Assembly: GCA_024516035.1 (NCBI GenBank)
Contig: JAMCCL010000065.1
Location: forward strand, 52,751 to 116,750
DNA length: 64,000 nucleotides
Direction: 5' to 3'
From: Bactericera cockerelli
Lineage: Eukaryota > Arthropoda > Insecta > Hemiptera > Triozidae
Below, in pieces: positions 50,090 through 61,982 of this stretch (position 1 is its first letter; each line of letters opens with the position of its first letter). A program made the translations under genes and the position numbers. Under the pieces are notes generated by a model that worked only from the letters and a program-made list of their open reading frames with translations, had not been told where the DNA came from and made no database searches.

Positions 50090-50475
50090 TATAAGAAGAA
50101 TGAATAAGAGAAGGAGGAAGAGGAAAAGAAGGAGGAGGAGGAAGTGGGAGAGGAAAGAGGAGGAGGAGGAGGAAAAGGAAGTGGAATTGGAAGAGGAGGA
50201 AGTGGAAGAGGAGGAGGAGGAAAAGGAAGTGGAATGGAAGAGGAGGAGGAGGAAAAGGAAGTGGAATTGGAAGAGGAGGAAGTGGAAGAGGAGGAGGAAG
50301 TGGGAGAGGAAGAAGAGGAGAGAGGAGGAGGAAAAGGAAGTGGAATTGGAAGAGGAGGAAGTGGAAGAGAAGAAGAGCTAGGAAGTTGAGGAGAAGGAGA
50401 ATGACGAGAGGAAGAAGAGGAAGTTGAGGAGAAGGAGTAAGCAAAGTAAGAGGATGAGTGAGCTGAGAAAGAGAA
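50090..50475. repeat. (GGAGGAA)-type purine tract
   Basis: Purine-only for about 350 bp, with a longer-period repeat (AAAAGGAAGTGGAATTGGAA + GAGGAGG) seen at about 50173, 50257 and 50332. Glu/Lys- and Gly-rich frames are artefacts. Confidence 0.95.
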
Positions 50476-50621
50476 AGAGGAGTAGAAAAGGAATAGAGGG
50501 AGTAGTTTGGAAAATTCACAGCAAGACGTTTTTTATTATACATATTTGTTTTTCATAAATATTGGATTCTTTTCTTTGGTGACTCAGTTTTGTCTTTCTC
50601 ACAAAATCGAGGGCGGCTTTT

Positions 50622-51141
50622 TACTTTCCTTATCCTATAATAAGGAAAGTATTGTATGCGTCGACAAATTTCTCCTACAGACCTTTCCACATTTCTGGAC
50701 GAATTATTATAGCCTCAGGATACCAAAAAAGTTGTTTTCAGCCATTGGTCCGTGCGTCTGTGTGTGTGTGTGTGTGATGCAGCCCAGTGGCCGCATCTTG
50801 GGGCCGATTTCAACCAAAAGTTTTGTGGTTCGTCTGGTGTATAAAATTAATTTGCATACCAAATTTCAAGTCTCTAGCTCGTACCGTTCTCGAGATATCC
50901 TGTTAACACAAACACACACACACTCTCTACACACACACACCCCCACACACACACTCTCTCTCTCTCACACACCACCCCCCCCCCCCCCCCCCCCCCCCCC
51001 CACACACACATAGACAGACAGACGGACCGACTTGTTTTTTGGTATCCTGAGGCTATGATTCGTTCAGAAATGTGCAAAACTAAATAGGTCAAATTTACGA
51101 CGGATAATATACTTTACTTAATATAGGATAAGGAATGTAAA
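50622..51141. repeat. Family 2 fold-back pair around simple repeats
   Basis: The left arm reads ACTTTCCTTATCCTATAATA + AGGAAAGT onward, through GCCATTGGTCCGTGCG and (TG)n. A second family 2 piece then reads GGCCGATTTCAACCAAAAG to the inverted end ATATAGGATAAGGAATGT at about 51139. Between lie (CA)n, (CT)n and a run of about 31 C (50970-51000). Confidence 0.8.
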
Positions 51142-52245
51142 ATGGCGGAGAGTTAGAATTAGAGAGAGCGAAAAAGGGAGAGAGATGGTGGGAAAGGAAG
51201 CTAAAGAAGGGGGGGGGGCTTTAGGTATGATTATACAAGGAGAAAGAGAATGATAGAGAAAAGAGAGAGAGAGAGAGGTAGAGTTGGTTAGAAACAGGAA
51301 GAGAGTGGGCAACAAACTACCTGTGCTTGTAACAAAGGATTTCTAACTACAATGAAGCGGCAGGTAGCTGGATGTGATACAGCTTTTTTTTTTAGCTCTT
51401 TTGTATTACCTGCTATGAGAGTGACAGAGAGGGAGGGAAAGCTATTTTTGTGATCCATAAATTAAAAAAGTTTAAATTCATAAAAAAAAACTCCATGTGA
51501 ATTTTGCTTTCGCCCGCTCAAAGTTTACAATGCATAGGAATTGCCCCTGTAACTCCTAGCTCTCTCTCTCTCTCTCTCTCTCTTTCCGCGGTCGATAAAA
51601 GTAACGCTTAATTTCGTGACTGAATTTTTGCTATTATTAAAGTAAATAATTAGTAATGAGTTGTAAAATTGTGTTTTTTAAGTAAAATTAGTACTCAAGG
51701 AGTACTGAAAGCTAAGAAACAGTCATTTACTAACGAATTAAATCAGTGATTTACAAAAAAACTTACAGTGTGCTATGCTTGGGTGAATATCTGAGCGCAC
51801 GGCAGTGCACCAGGCCAAGTTCCAGCAAGCACGGCAGTGTATCTTTACACGAACCGATTCACCCGGTTTTTCACACCCTCATATCTTCGGTTCAATTGAT
51901 TATAGAGATATTAAATTTGGAACAGAGATTGTCCTAATATCATTAAAAAGACATTGAAAATTTCAAGACTCTATGCAAAAAACTTTCAGAGGAATGTAAT
52001 TTGTAATTAAAATCTCTTAAGGGGTGGTAGTATAGATCATTTCTAACCATTAATGTTCTATAACACTTTTGATTTAACTAATTGGTTCTCGAGATATTAT
52101 TTTTTAAAATTATTTTTACAAGTCCCCTGCCGCTCCACAAAGAATGGCATTTAACTCTCATTCTTGCATCCTCGGTTCCCTTCCAGAAGGACGGTCCCTG
52201 GGACAAGTTTTTTATATTTAATAATAAAAATAAATAAAATATGTA
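51142..52245. other. Purine-rich then unassigned sequence
   Basis: GA-rich at 51150-51310, with a (CT)n at 51562-51583. The remainder is AT-rich with no supported feature. Confidence 0.4.
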
Positions 52246-53445
52246 GGGGAAAGTCTCCCAAAACCGGGTACTTAGTTTTCTAGGCCATCTAGCGGAAAAG
52301 CCATTATCATCATCTCAGCAAATTAAACTGAAAAACATTCACAACTTTGTTGGCTATCTAAATTTGAAAACGATACGTCACTATGTATTGCCATTTTTTG
52401 TTAAATTTATTTTTTTCAAAAAAAGTCAAAGTACCCGGTTCTGTCAACCCGGTCTTTCAGAACCGGGTACTGGGTATGACAGAACCGGGTACCCCTATAT
52501 TTCCTATGGAAGACATTGATAAAAAGTTCAATGATGTTTATTGAAACGAACTTTAACATTTTTTTATTTTTATTTATGAGCATAAGTAATTTCAATGTAA
52601 AAAATAATTATTTTTCGAATGGCAAACAACAGGAGGGAACAAATTTTGAACCTACATTTTAGAAAAATATTCATAAAGGTAAAACTTACAACTATCTTTC
52701 TTGACATTGTAAAAAATAACTAGAATAGGAATTGTACCAAAATATTAGGAAAATTCCTTTAAAAAAAAAACAATAAGTGGGTAATAAAAAGCATACCTTG
52801 GAGGGTTTGACATTGTGACACCTAAAAATATATAAAAAATGAGAAAAATAATTGAATGTCATTAAAAAATAATATGTAGCAGGTCCCTACTTGCTCATCT
52901 ACTTACCTTCAATACCTTCCCTGAAAAAATATCCAGAGACATATCAAAGACAACTTGAAAAAATGTAAGCACATAAAAATACACACAACACTAAGGAAAA
53001 AATAGGCTGCTCAAATCGGATACCTGAAAATCTGTACCCGGTTTTATCAACCCCAAAGTACCCGGTATGAACAGACTCATGACTTTCTGTAAAAAATATT
53101 GAATAACCAAGACATGCAAAACGATATTAAAAAGATTTAATTATGATATGAAATAACACTTTTTAAGTAACAGCTTTACAGACTTACCATGAATTTTCAG
53201 CACAAATAGCCGTTAAAAGTCACTCGATAACTGTGGGCTCGAAAATAACGAAATAACACGAGCAAAACTAGAACCTCAAATCAGAGCGAAATGACTCGAA
53301 ATGAAATTGGTTTTTTTACAAAAGTTACGCTCTGTTAGGAAGAAATTTTAGTTTTTGTAATCAGTTCATGGATGGCATTAGCAGTATCGTCGGAAACAGT
53401 GGTACCCGGTATTAGCAGACTACCCGGTTTTGGCAAACCTTCCCC
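52246..53445. mobile_element. Fold-back DNA element with ACCGGGTA motifs, TA-flanked
   Basis: Ends: left GGGGAAAGTCTCCCAAAACC + GGGTA, right (reverse complement) GGGGAAGGTTTGCCAAAACC + GGGTA, each bordered by TA (52244-52245, 53446-53447). ACCGGGTA or TACCCGGT occurs about nine times: near 52263, 52433, 52462, 52484 in the left part and 53034, 53058, 53402, 53421 in the right part, plus a partial CAACCCGGTC. 1200 bp with no transposase. TA suggests a Tc1/mariner-type target, which is inference. Confidence 0.82.
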
Positions 53446-53447
53446 TA

Positions 53448-54245
53448 CACTCATGTCATAGACTTTTTCCATAAGATAACAAAATTTCACTATTATTTAG
53501 ACTAGATTTATTCTTAAAAAATGCACACGTACTGAAAAAAATCAGCACCAGCGGAAAATTTATCGAAAACTTGAAATCCACCTGAAACTTCAGCCGCCAT
53601 TTTCTCAAAATACTGCCCACATAAAGTATTGGGTATTGGTTTCATTTGTGTAAAAACTTGCTTGAAGTCTTACCTTTCAGAAGAAATGACACACTTGATA
53701 TAAAATTTTCATTTTCTATTGAAACCAAGAGAATTCTTATTACAAAGAAATGCAAATCACTTATTATTTACCTTCAAGTTCTTTTAAAATCTTTTCCTCA
53801 CTCTAAAATTTATCTCAAAAACCAAAAATCTGATACTGTAGCGCCTAGCTTTCTTGCCACAAATAAAAACAAGTTACCCCCATTTGCAGCCTTCGTGGAA
53901 ATTTTCGGTGTAGAGTTACACAAGAGTTAATGCATGAGATTTTATTATCCTTGTCTTTATCCTTGTCTCCTGGTCGCAGTAAAGGCAAAACGTCGTATTT
54001 GAGTAAGGGCAAATTGTACGGTGATATTGATGATCGATGTTTTTTTTTCAATATAAATCCCACTATGGGCATTTATTGATACATTACAATCTAGATTAAA
54101 TCTAATGAGCAATTTTATTCTAAAAAACGTTATAGTAAAAAGTAAAATATATGTACAATTGTACATAAACATAAATATTCTTAATTCTAGTTGAGGTGGT
54201 TACATTTTGCGCTGTAGCGTTACGAAGTATAAAAGTAAGTAATTT
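53448..54245. other. Mostly unassigned; 3' flank of the jockey-like element
   Basis: A plus-strand frame at 53646-53930 (94 residues) has no recognisable domain. About 53950-54245 may be the 3' UTR of the minus-strand LINE; its end is not evident. Confidence 0.35.
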
Positions 54246-55080
54246 ATATTAGTTCAAATGGTTTCTTCCTCTTAAATCTTCTAACAAGGTCTGAAACATT
54301 GAGAAGATGGACGGCCTCAATATTTTCTTGTACCTCTAGCCCTGTTGATGTTTTGAGGCATAAATTTGCATTGTTTCTCTAACTGACTCAACGCCCAAAT
54401 CGCGGTGCAGTAAGTTGTTCCTTTTGTACCATGGGGCATTGACAATGTCCCTTAGCACTTTGTTCTGAAGTCTCTCTATAATGAGTCTGTTGGATGCGCT
54501 GGTACAGCCCCAAAGCTGGATACCATAGGTCCAAACTGGTTTCAGGACCTGGTTGTATAGTAAAAGTTTATTCTCGATGGGAAGTGGAGAGTATCGTCCC
54601 ATTAGCCATTTCATCTTGTTGTACTTCATATCAAGTTGAGTTCTTTTCTTCTTTACGTGTTCTTTTCATTTCAGTTTTGCATCGAGAGTCATTCCCAAGT
54701 ATTTCGCTTGATTCGAAAAGGGAATGATTTTGTTATTGATGTAAATCGGTGTGTAGGGCTGATTTCTGTTGGTAAAATCCACATGAACCGACTTACTATC
54801 ATTTAGTCTTATTCTCCATTTCGCAGTCCACCTTTGAAATCTGGAGAGGGTTTGGTTGGGTTCTGATGATGTTTCTTCGGTATTATCTCCAACTACCAAA
54901 AATGCCGTGTCATCAGCAAATGTGGCAATAGTATTTTCTTCTTCCTCAGGCATGTCGCTTGTGTACAATAGATATAAGACTGGACAAAGTACGCTTCCTT
55001 GGGGAACGCCTGCACATATTTCTTGCAGTTCAGAATATTCATCTTCATGTTTAATTCTAAAATACCGATTTGAGAGGTAT

Positions 55081-57744
55081 GATTCAAGAATTTTTGCAAA
55101 GATTCTTGAATCATATGCAAGAATATCAGTATGAAATTAGCGATTGGGGGGGATCAATGCAAAGTGGTAAGTGTGTATGCGCCACAAGTAGATGTGAGGA
55201 TACTGAGAAAGAAGCATTTTGGAGAGATCTAGATGAGCTAGTGATGGCTATTCCGAGTAGTGATAGGATGTATGTTTGTGGAGATCTGAATGGACACGTA
55301 GGGAAGAGAGAGAATGATGAAGAGTCTGTACATGGGGTTTTTGCTTTTGGGGAAAGAAATAGTGAGGGGGAAATGATAATTCAGCATGCTAGAGCGTTTG
55401 ACCTTAAAATTATGAATACCTGCTTCAAAAAGCCAGATGAACAACTTATTACATACAAGAGTGGTGGACGCAAGTCAGATTGACTACATATTGTGTAGGA
55501 GAGATAATCAAAGAGAAATTAAAAATTGTAAAGTTATCAACGGAGAGAGTGTGGCACCACAACACAGGTTACTGGTGATAGATTGTAACATTGATGTATC
55601 GAAAAAACCCAAGCAAGTAAAGAAGAATGAACGAAAAATCAAATGGTGGAAGTTAAAAGAAGAACAGTTGAGTCAGGATTTTAAAGAAAGAGTGTTGAGA
55701 GAATTTTATGTTAAAGAGGATGTAAATGAATGGTGGAATACCAACAGTGGCATGATAAGGAGGATAGGCGAAGAAGTATTAGGAAAAACATCAGGAAAGG
55801 GAATACCAGAAAACAAAGAAACGTGGTGGTGGACTAGTCAGGTACAAGAGGTGATTAAGGCAAAGAAAGTAGCAAAGAAAAAGTGGGATCTATCAGGAAG
55901 GGCTACTGAAAAAAGGGAGTATATGGTAGCGAAGAAAAATGCAAAGAGAGCAGTAGCTAAAGCGAAAGCTGAAGCGATAGAATCGGGCTACAGAAATATT
56001 GAGAACAATGAGGGGGAGAGAGAACTGTTGAGAATAGCAAAGGCCAAGGATAGAGCGTCAAAAGATCTGACGGTCATCAAGCAGATTAAAGACAGAGAAG
56101 GGAATGTGTTGCAGACATATGAGATTATTAGAGGAAGATGGAAGGAATACTATGAGCATCTACTAAATGAGGAGAATCCGAGAGAGGTCTTTGAAGATGG
56201 TATTAAGAACAAGGGAATGGTAAGAGAAGTGACTAGAGAGGAAGTGCAAAGTGCGCTAAGAAAGATGAAAAATGGGAAAGCAGTGGGAGCAGATGAAATA
56301 CCGGTGGAAGTGTGGAAGAGGCTAGGTGAACAAGGTATTGACATACTATATGATCTTATGAAAAAAATGATGGAACAAGAAAAGATACCAAATGAGTGGA
56401 GAAAAAGTGTGCTAGTACCAATATTTAAAGGAAAAGGGAATGTACAAGAGTGTGGAAATTACAGAGGAATTAAGTTGATGTCTCACACTATGAAAATTTG
56501 GGAAAGGATAGTTGAGACAAGGCTGAGAGAAGAGACAAGTATAAGTGATGAAAAATTTGGATTTATGCCTGGAAGAGGAACGACTGATGCTGTGTTTGCC
56601 ATGAGAAGAGTGATAGAAAAATGTCATGAAATACAGCGTGATATCCATGCTGCTTTCATTGATCTAGAGAAAGCTTATGATAGAGTGCCTAGACAGGAAG
56701 TGTGGAGGTGTATGCGTGTGAAAGGAGTGCCTGAGAAATATGTGCGGTTGGTTCAGGAAATGTATGAGGGAGTAGAGTCAGTTATAAGGAGTAATGAAGG
56801 GGTTACAGTTGGTTTTGAGGTACGTGTAGGTCTTCATCAGGGGCCAGTTATGAGCCCTTATCTGTTTGATATGGTTATGGATGTTTTGACTGAGGATGTA
56901 AGGGTCGAAGCCCCCTAAAATATGATGTTTGCAGATGATATTGTGATATGTGAGTTCTCAAGGAAAAAGTTAGAGAGAGAGTTGGAAAAGTGGAGAAAAG
57001 TATTTGAAAGCAGAGGTTTGAGAGTAAGCAGAGGAAAGACGGAATATATGACAGCAAGAGAGAGAGGAGGATCAGAAATAAAACTTGAGAACCAGGTCCT
57101 ACCTGCAGTGGACAAATTCAAGTACCTGGGGTCGGTCCTGGAAAAGAATGGAGAGCTAGCGAGTGAGATAAATCATAGAGTGAATTGTGGATGGATGAAT
57201 TGGAGAAAACTGAGTGGAGTGTTGTGTGATAAGAGAGTGAGCGTTAAAATGAAAGGGAGACTGTATAAAAGATTAGTTAGACCAGCGTTGATGTACAGTG
57301 CAGAAACCTGGTCTATAACAAAAGCTCAAGAGAGAAAGTTGGAAGTTGCTGAGATGAAAATGTTACGATGGATGTGTGGAATAACAAGGAGAGATAGGGT
57401 GAGAAATGAGCGCACTAGGGGTACAGTGAAAGTAGGTCCTCTGGCAAAGAAAATACAAGAGAGTAGGCTGAGGTGGTTTGCACATATAGAGCGAAGAGAT
57501 GAAAACTATGTGAGTAAGAGAATCCATGAACTTCAAATAAGCGGTAAAAGAAAGAGAGGAAGACCAAAGATGAGATGGAGAGACAAAGTTGAAGAAGACC
57601 TAAGAGAGAAAAACTGGAGAAAAGAGGACGCGCTAAATAGAAAAATATGGAAGAAAAGGATTCATGGAACAAATGCCGACCCCAAGTAGGTTTGGGAAAA
57701 GGCAAAGTGAAGAGAAGAAGAAGAAGATTCAAGAATTTTTGCAA
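55081..57744 (+). mobile_element. RTE-like LINE insertion with 19-bp target duplication
   Basis: GATTCAAGAATTTTTGCAA occurs at 55081-55099 and 57726-57744. Between them is a 5'-truncated LINE ending in a GAAGAAGAAGAAG tail right before the second duplicate, the usual RTE-style microsatellite tail. The first bases (about 55100-55120) contain ATTCTTGAATCATA, an inverted copy of the target region. Confidence 0.93.
55140..57689 (+). pseudogene. RTE-like endonuclease/reverse transcriptase, two lesions
   Basis: APE endonuclease C-terminal half: EKEAFWRDLDELVMAIPS, MYVCGDLNGHVGKRE (GDxN catalytic block), MNTCFKKPDEQLITYKSGG; a one-base frameshift at about 55474 then gives SQIDYILCRR. RT: MKNGKAVGADEIPVEVWKRL, WRKSVLVPIFKGKGNVQECG + NYRGIKL, GFMPGRGTTDAVFAMR, AFIDLEKAYDRVPRQ (Asp), GLHQGPVMSPYLFDMVMDVL, a TAA stop at 56916-56918, then in the same frame MMFADDIVICEF (FADD). 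The C-terminal tail has LRWFAHIERRDENYVSKRI and KRKRGRPKMRW, and ends at 57687. Apart from the 5' truncation only two lesions are seen, so it is fairly young. Confidence 0.9.
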
Positions 57745-58088
57745 GTTTTTCTGGCAACATTTTTTTCAACTTGAATTTCAAGCCTTCATGACATACTTTA
57801 TCGAAAGCTTTAGTTACGTCTAGAAATACTGCGGAGCATACTTTCTTTCTTCAATTGATTTTTCTATCAGATGAACAAGTCTGTGCACTTGTTCTATGGT
57901 AGAGTGATTTGTTCTGAACCCAAACTGATGGTCTGGTATAAGTTTCTTGTCAGAAATGACTGATGTTAAACGCTTGTATAAAAGTTTTTCGAACAATTTT
58001 GATAGCACAGGGAGCAGAGAAATGGGTCTATAAGACTTCAGCTCCTCGGGTTGTTGTCCTGGTTTCTGAATCATGATTACTTCAGCAA
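57745..58088 (-). pseudogene. Jockey-like LINE RT, fingers segment
   Basis: This is the part of the 54246-58650 pseudogene between the RTE and Helitron insertions. It reads IMIQKPGQQPEELKSYRPIS to LVHLIEKSIEERKY, then after a frameshift AVFLDVTKAFDKVCHEGLKF + KLKKML. See the 54246-58650 entry. Confidence 0.85.
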
Positions 58089-58320
58089 TCTTAATATATA
58101 AATGTCAAAGTCACTCACTGACCACTGACTGATCATCGCTCTACAGCCCAAATCGTAAGTCCTAGGAAGCTGAAATTTGGTAGGTAGCTTTTTCTTATAG
58201 TCTAGATGTGCAATAAGACGGGATTTTTCGAAACTCCCACTACAACACCTGCCATTGACGAAAAGGATTTTTGCTTTCACGGCCATGCCTCGGCCCGCAA
58301 AGCGGGCGACAGCCCGCTAG
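58089..58320 (+). mobile_element. Non-autonomous Helitron H2, complete
   Basis: Starts TCTTAATATATAAATGTCAA after A (58088) and ends CGACAGCCCGCTAG before T (58321). The 3' hairpin is GCCCGC-AAA-GCGGGC followed by ten bases and CTAG. 232 bp. Inserted between A and T of the jockey-like RT, and its removal restores that frame (LWK-IAEV). Confidence 0.95.
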
Positions 58321-58934
58321 TTTTCCATAATTGCGGCACATATTGTATCTTGAAGGCAGCGTTTATGATTTGTGTTATCCTAACGCAAGCTTTCCGAGGG
58401 AGTTCCTTGAGGACTTGACCTATTATTGAGTCATATCCAGGGGATTTTTTTGGATTAATTTATTTATCAATTGTTCTCTGTAGCTCTCTTACTGTTATGA
58501 TCGATGTATTATCGGATCATAAAAGTTATCTTCCAAATTGGCTGGTTCAGGTAAAGTAGATTTGAAACAGACACAAACTAGAGTAGATAAAGCACCTGAA
58601 TAGGAAGTATTCTCATTCAGCTGCTGTTTCAAAATGGAACTGGCTGTGAAACACTAAATTTTTTTAATGATGTATTCTTCTAATTTGCACACAAGTAGTC
58701 CAAACGCACGTACGTATAGAAACATACTTATACTTTTTACATTAAGCATTCGGTGATCTGCTCTATGAACAATAAATTGAACATCAATGATTGCGAAAAT
58801 AGCTCCCCTGTGCAAGTGACTTCCTATAGAGTATTTTGCCTCGTCAGCGAGAATACCACATTGAAAACTTGATTAACATTTTAGCTAAGAAAGTTATGTT
58901 TGCTATGAGGAGGAAGGGGGGGCGATACGAGTGA

Positions 58935-60060
58935 CATTTGAAGTTTTCTCAAAAGTCAGGAACCTGCTTAGTGGGGATTGAAAATAAGGAACCTAGGGGA
59001 AAAGTTAATATAAAATTATCAATTTTCTCAAGAAAAATAAATCCATCGGTTTATATTTTAATCTGTCATTCTCTGAATGGTCAAGCTCGTTTGGTTTCAT
59101 GTTTTCCCCTCAAAAATGTCAAGCGATCCATGTCTATAGAAAGCGGAATGCTCACAATAATCCTGTGTTATCAATGGCAAACCAAAATTATTTATTATTT
59201 GTGACCAACATGAGATGAGGCTCTGGGTCTTCATTTTGATACTATGCTTAATTTTAAAAATAATTTAACTCTCCTCAGAAATGATTGTTTAAAACGTTTA
59301 AATCTTATGAAAATCTTCTGCAATAATAAGTGGGGTGCAAATTATAATTCCTTACTTCTTCTCTACCGCAATACATACATACGTTCCAAGATAGATTTTG
59401 GCTGTGTTGTCTATGGCTCCGCCACTGAATCATCATTGAGAACTCTGGATACTATCCATCACCAGGGTGTCAGACTAGCTCTAGGTGCCTTCCAAAGCTC
59501 TCCGATTAAAAGTATTTTATCTGAAGCCGCGGAGCCACCTTGTTATCGTGCCGTGAAATTCTCGCATGCAATTATCTTTTCAACACCCAAAGAGACAAAA
59601 GGCACATCCACCACTTGACTCTTCTAAATAACACGGACTACCAAATTTATGAATCTAGATCCCCTTTGGAGAAACCGTTCAGGCTAAGAGCTAAGAATCT
59701 TTTAGATAAATATGGTGAAAGTGTTAATGCCATAAATAGTATTACTTCTTTACAACATTTTACTCCCTGGATAATCCAATCTCCACCCATCTGCTATGAT
59801 CTAAGAAAATACGATAAGAAAAATAACAACCATCTAGAAATTTGTACTGCTTTCAATATACTTATTGCAACATCATACTCTCAATCGATTTTTTTTTAAA
59901 TTGCTGCTTCAAAAAGTGAAAAATGGTACATCAGCTACATTTTGGCCCTCAAACGGCACTTTTGGTGTCAGACTAAACCCCATTGTATATACATATACTA
60001 GCGGGATACACCCGCCGCTTTATCACAGAGGAAACCACTTAGAGATCTAAATCTAAGCCA
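58935..60060 (+). pseudogene. Jockey/I-like LINE, C-terminal RT fragment
   Basis: Degenerate start FKFSQKSGTCLVG, then HNNPVLSMANQ, LGLHFDTMLNFKNNLTLLRN, DCLKRLNLMKIFCNNKWGAN, NTYIRSKIDFGCVVYGSATE, LDTIHHQGVRLALGAFQSSP + IKSILSEAAEPP. After a frameshift near 59545 comes REILACNYLFNTQRDKRHIH and ESRSPLEKPFRLRAKNLLDK. The order is that of the post-palm and thumb region of I/jockey-group RTs that precedes RNase H. Several stops and shifts; the palm is missing. Confidence 0.78.
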
Positions 60061-60234
60061 TCCATTTTGTACTCTGCTATTGACATCTGATAAGCATATG
60101 CCATCATTGCTGATTATCGAACCTAATACATATTGACCTAAGAAAAATTAAATTCCTACTGCTAAAACTATATCTTAAAAAAAAAGACAACTTGGTACAT
60201 TCACATTTTTCAGCTTATTTACTTTTGTTTCAGT

Positions 60235-60560
60235 AGTGTATGAACCTATATTTTCGTACAAAAAGAACTGATATCCCCCCAAAAACATCACTTCGTGATT
60301 CAAAAAAGAAGAACACCTCACTCAAAAGAATGATTATAATTAGCTAAAAATAAATGATATCAAATTGAGAACACCTTACCCCCTCTCTTTCTATATCTCT
60401 GCACTCCTCTCTCAATTTATTCCTCTTATGTTTATCTTTCTTTATCCTTTCTAGGGGTCATCCCAAACTTGATTTCTCTTTAAATTTACTTGTTCCACGG
60501 CAATAAAAAATAGCGGTCGCGGTGTAATTTTCTCGATTCAAATCGAATAAGTTTAGAAAA
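60235..60560 (+). repeat. Dispersed repeat (reference copy for 5975 and 23030)
   Basis: AACCTATATTTTCGTACAAA, ATATCCCCCCAAAAACATCA, CTATATCTCTGCACTCCTCT and TTAAATTTACTTGTTCCACG. The region downstream (60440-60781) repeats the hairpin-arm sequence seen at 23042-23167. Confidence 0.7.
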
Positions 60561-61980
60561 ATCATACTAGGCAACTTGCAGCACACCAAACGCTCTAGAA
60601 ATAATAATTTAAGGAACAATAATAAATTAAGGAAGAAAAAAATTTTCCAAACGCTCTCCCGTTCCATCAAACTTTTGGCCGAATGAGTCTCACGAGGATG
60701 AACAAACTTTCCTCGGTATAAAATTAATAGCCCAAGTACTTGTAGTTTGACTAACTCTGTCTGGATTTCTGCCGAGAGCAAAAATTATAGCAATAATTAA
60801 TCAAAATCACACAAACTTTGAATTTGAAAAAAAGTTTTGAAATAAAGTCGGAACCGTTTTTTTTAAACTCTGTTCATAATTAATAAATTTGCTGAGTGTA
60901 AAATGGCTGAGTTTTGTTTTCTGGTGATGGTATAAGGTAGTCAGTTACTAATTGAGTGAATAATGGTGCTGACTGAGTAATGGGCTGATAGGCATTAAGC
61001 CGATAGATATAGGGTGGGTCAAATACTCAACATCTATTCACAAACCAGTCGCTTAACTTCAGTGACAGAACAAGTATAAGTAGTGCTTTATTTAGACTCT
61101 CAGCGCAAGGCAGGTAGTCCCATGATGCCAACAGTTTACATTTAGTGTATTGAACGTAGCATCAATAGTAGTCATGAGGAGAGGCTCAAAGCCGGCCTTT
61201 GAAATGAGGGTAGACGTCGGCCGAGAGACAATTTTTTTTTTTCAACTCAATTTTAATACACAAGAATATTCCAGCACTATCTTATTTGACATTTATTAAG
61301 TGTGATTTGTCAGAGTAATCATGAACATAATATACAGGGTGGAACAAAAAAACGTTTACACCCGTTAATGGTAGATTACTGACGACGTTTCCAGCCCGGA
61401 TCTGCAATCCTTTTTTTTGGATTCGCCTTCATAACTGCACAAGTGCACAAAGTGATTTTTTGCAACTTTCCAAAAAAGTCCGACTTTGGTTTATTCTTCA
61501 GGTCAGTACTTTTTTCCTTTTTAAGATGAGTTGATTCTGAACAATTCTGCAGAAAGCTAACAAAATTTCGATGTTTCTAGTTACACTACTTTATTTTTGA
61601 TGGTTTGGTTTGTCATATTTTTTTACACCTGAACAGAAAAAAACACTCGAAAAAACTTTTTTACTAAATAAAACACTCGACATTTGTCCGAACAAATTTT
61701 GGCACAGACACGAGCAAGTTTGATAAAAGTTGGCGGCCACCCCGAGAATGCTAAAAAATAATTTTACGATTTTTTATCACGTGATCTTCTGGGAAAGATT
61801 ATTAGATGTTTGCCAAAAACTCTTCAAAAATCCTAAGAGTTTTCTAGCTGTAGACTGTGTAAGGGGGTCTTGTATTGTTTACAAAAAATGTTTGCATTGC
61901 TTTTTTGAATACCGCGGTCTCACATGCCTTCATCAGCCAGTTTAGAAAAATTCAAATGATAATTTTCGTGCTTTTCATTT
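60561..61980. other. Mostly unassigned
   Basis: A TACAGGGTGGAAC at 61333 looks like a single left end of a CAGGGTG-type element, but no matching right end was found. The frame at 61730-61945 has no recognised domain. Confidence 0.4.
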
Positions 61981-61982
61981 TG

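Larger units (their letters stand above)
54246..58650 (-). pseudogene. Jockey-like LINE RT, interrupted by an RTE LINE and a Helitron
   Basis: Joining the minus-strand parts 58650-58321, 58088-57745 and 55099-54246 gives one RT: PRKACVRITQIINAAFKIQY, ELKSYRPISLLPVLSKLFEK, DHQFGFRTNHSTIEQVHRLV, AVFLDVTKAFDKV (first catalytic Asp), GVPQGSVLCPVLYLLYTSDM, TIATFADDTAFLV (catalytic FADD), YLGMTLDAKLK and a C-terminal ...RLQNKVLRDIVNAPWY, ending TAA at 54246. Both insertions (55100-57725 and 58089-58320) fall between codons or within them and leave the flanks in register. Own damage includes a frameshift near 57840 and a TGA at about 54668 in place of Trp. The endonuclease part is absent beyond about 58650. 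Confidence 0.88.

Noticed and set aside
50085..50389. Glu/Lys-rich and Gly-rich open frames
   Set aside because: Translations of a GGAGGAA-type purine tract in different frames, with no start context or conserved end.
53646..53930. 94-residue ORF as a host exon
   Set aside because: No splice-site context or domain was recognised and composition is like the AT-rich surroundings. It cannot be excluded without expression data.
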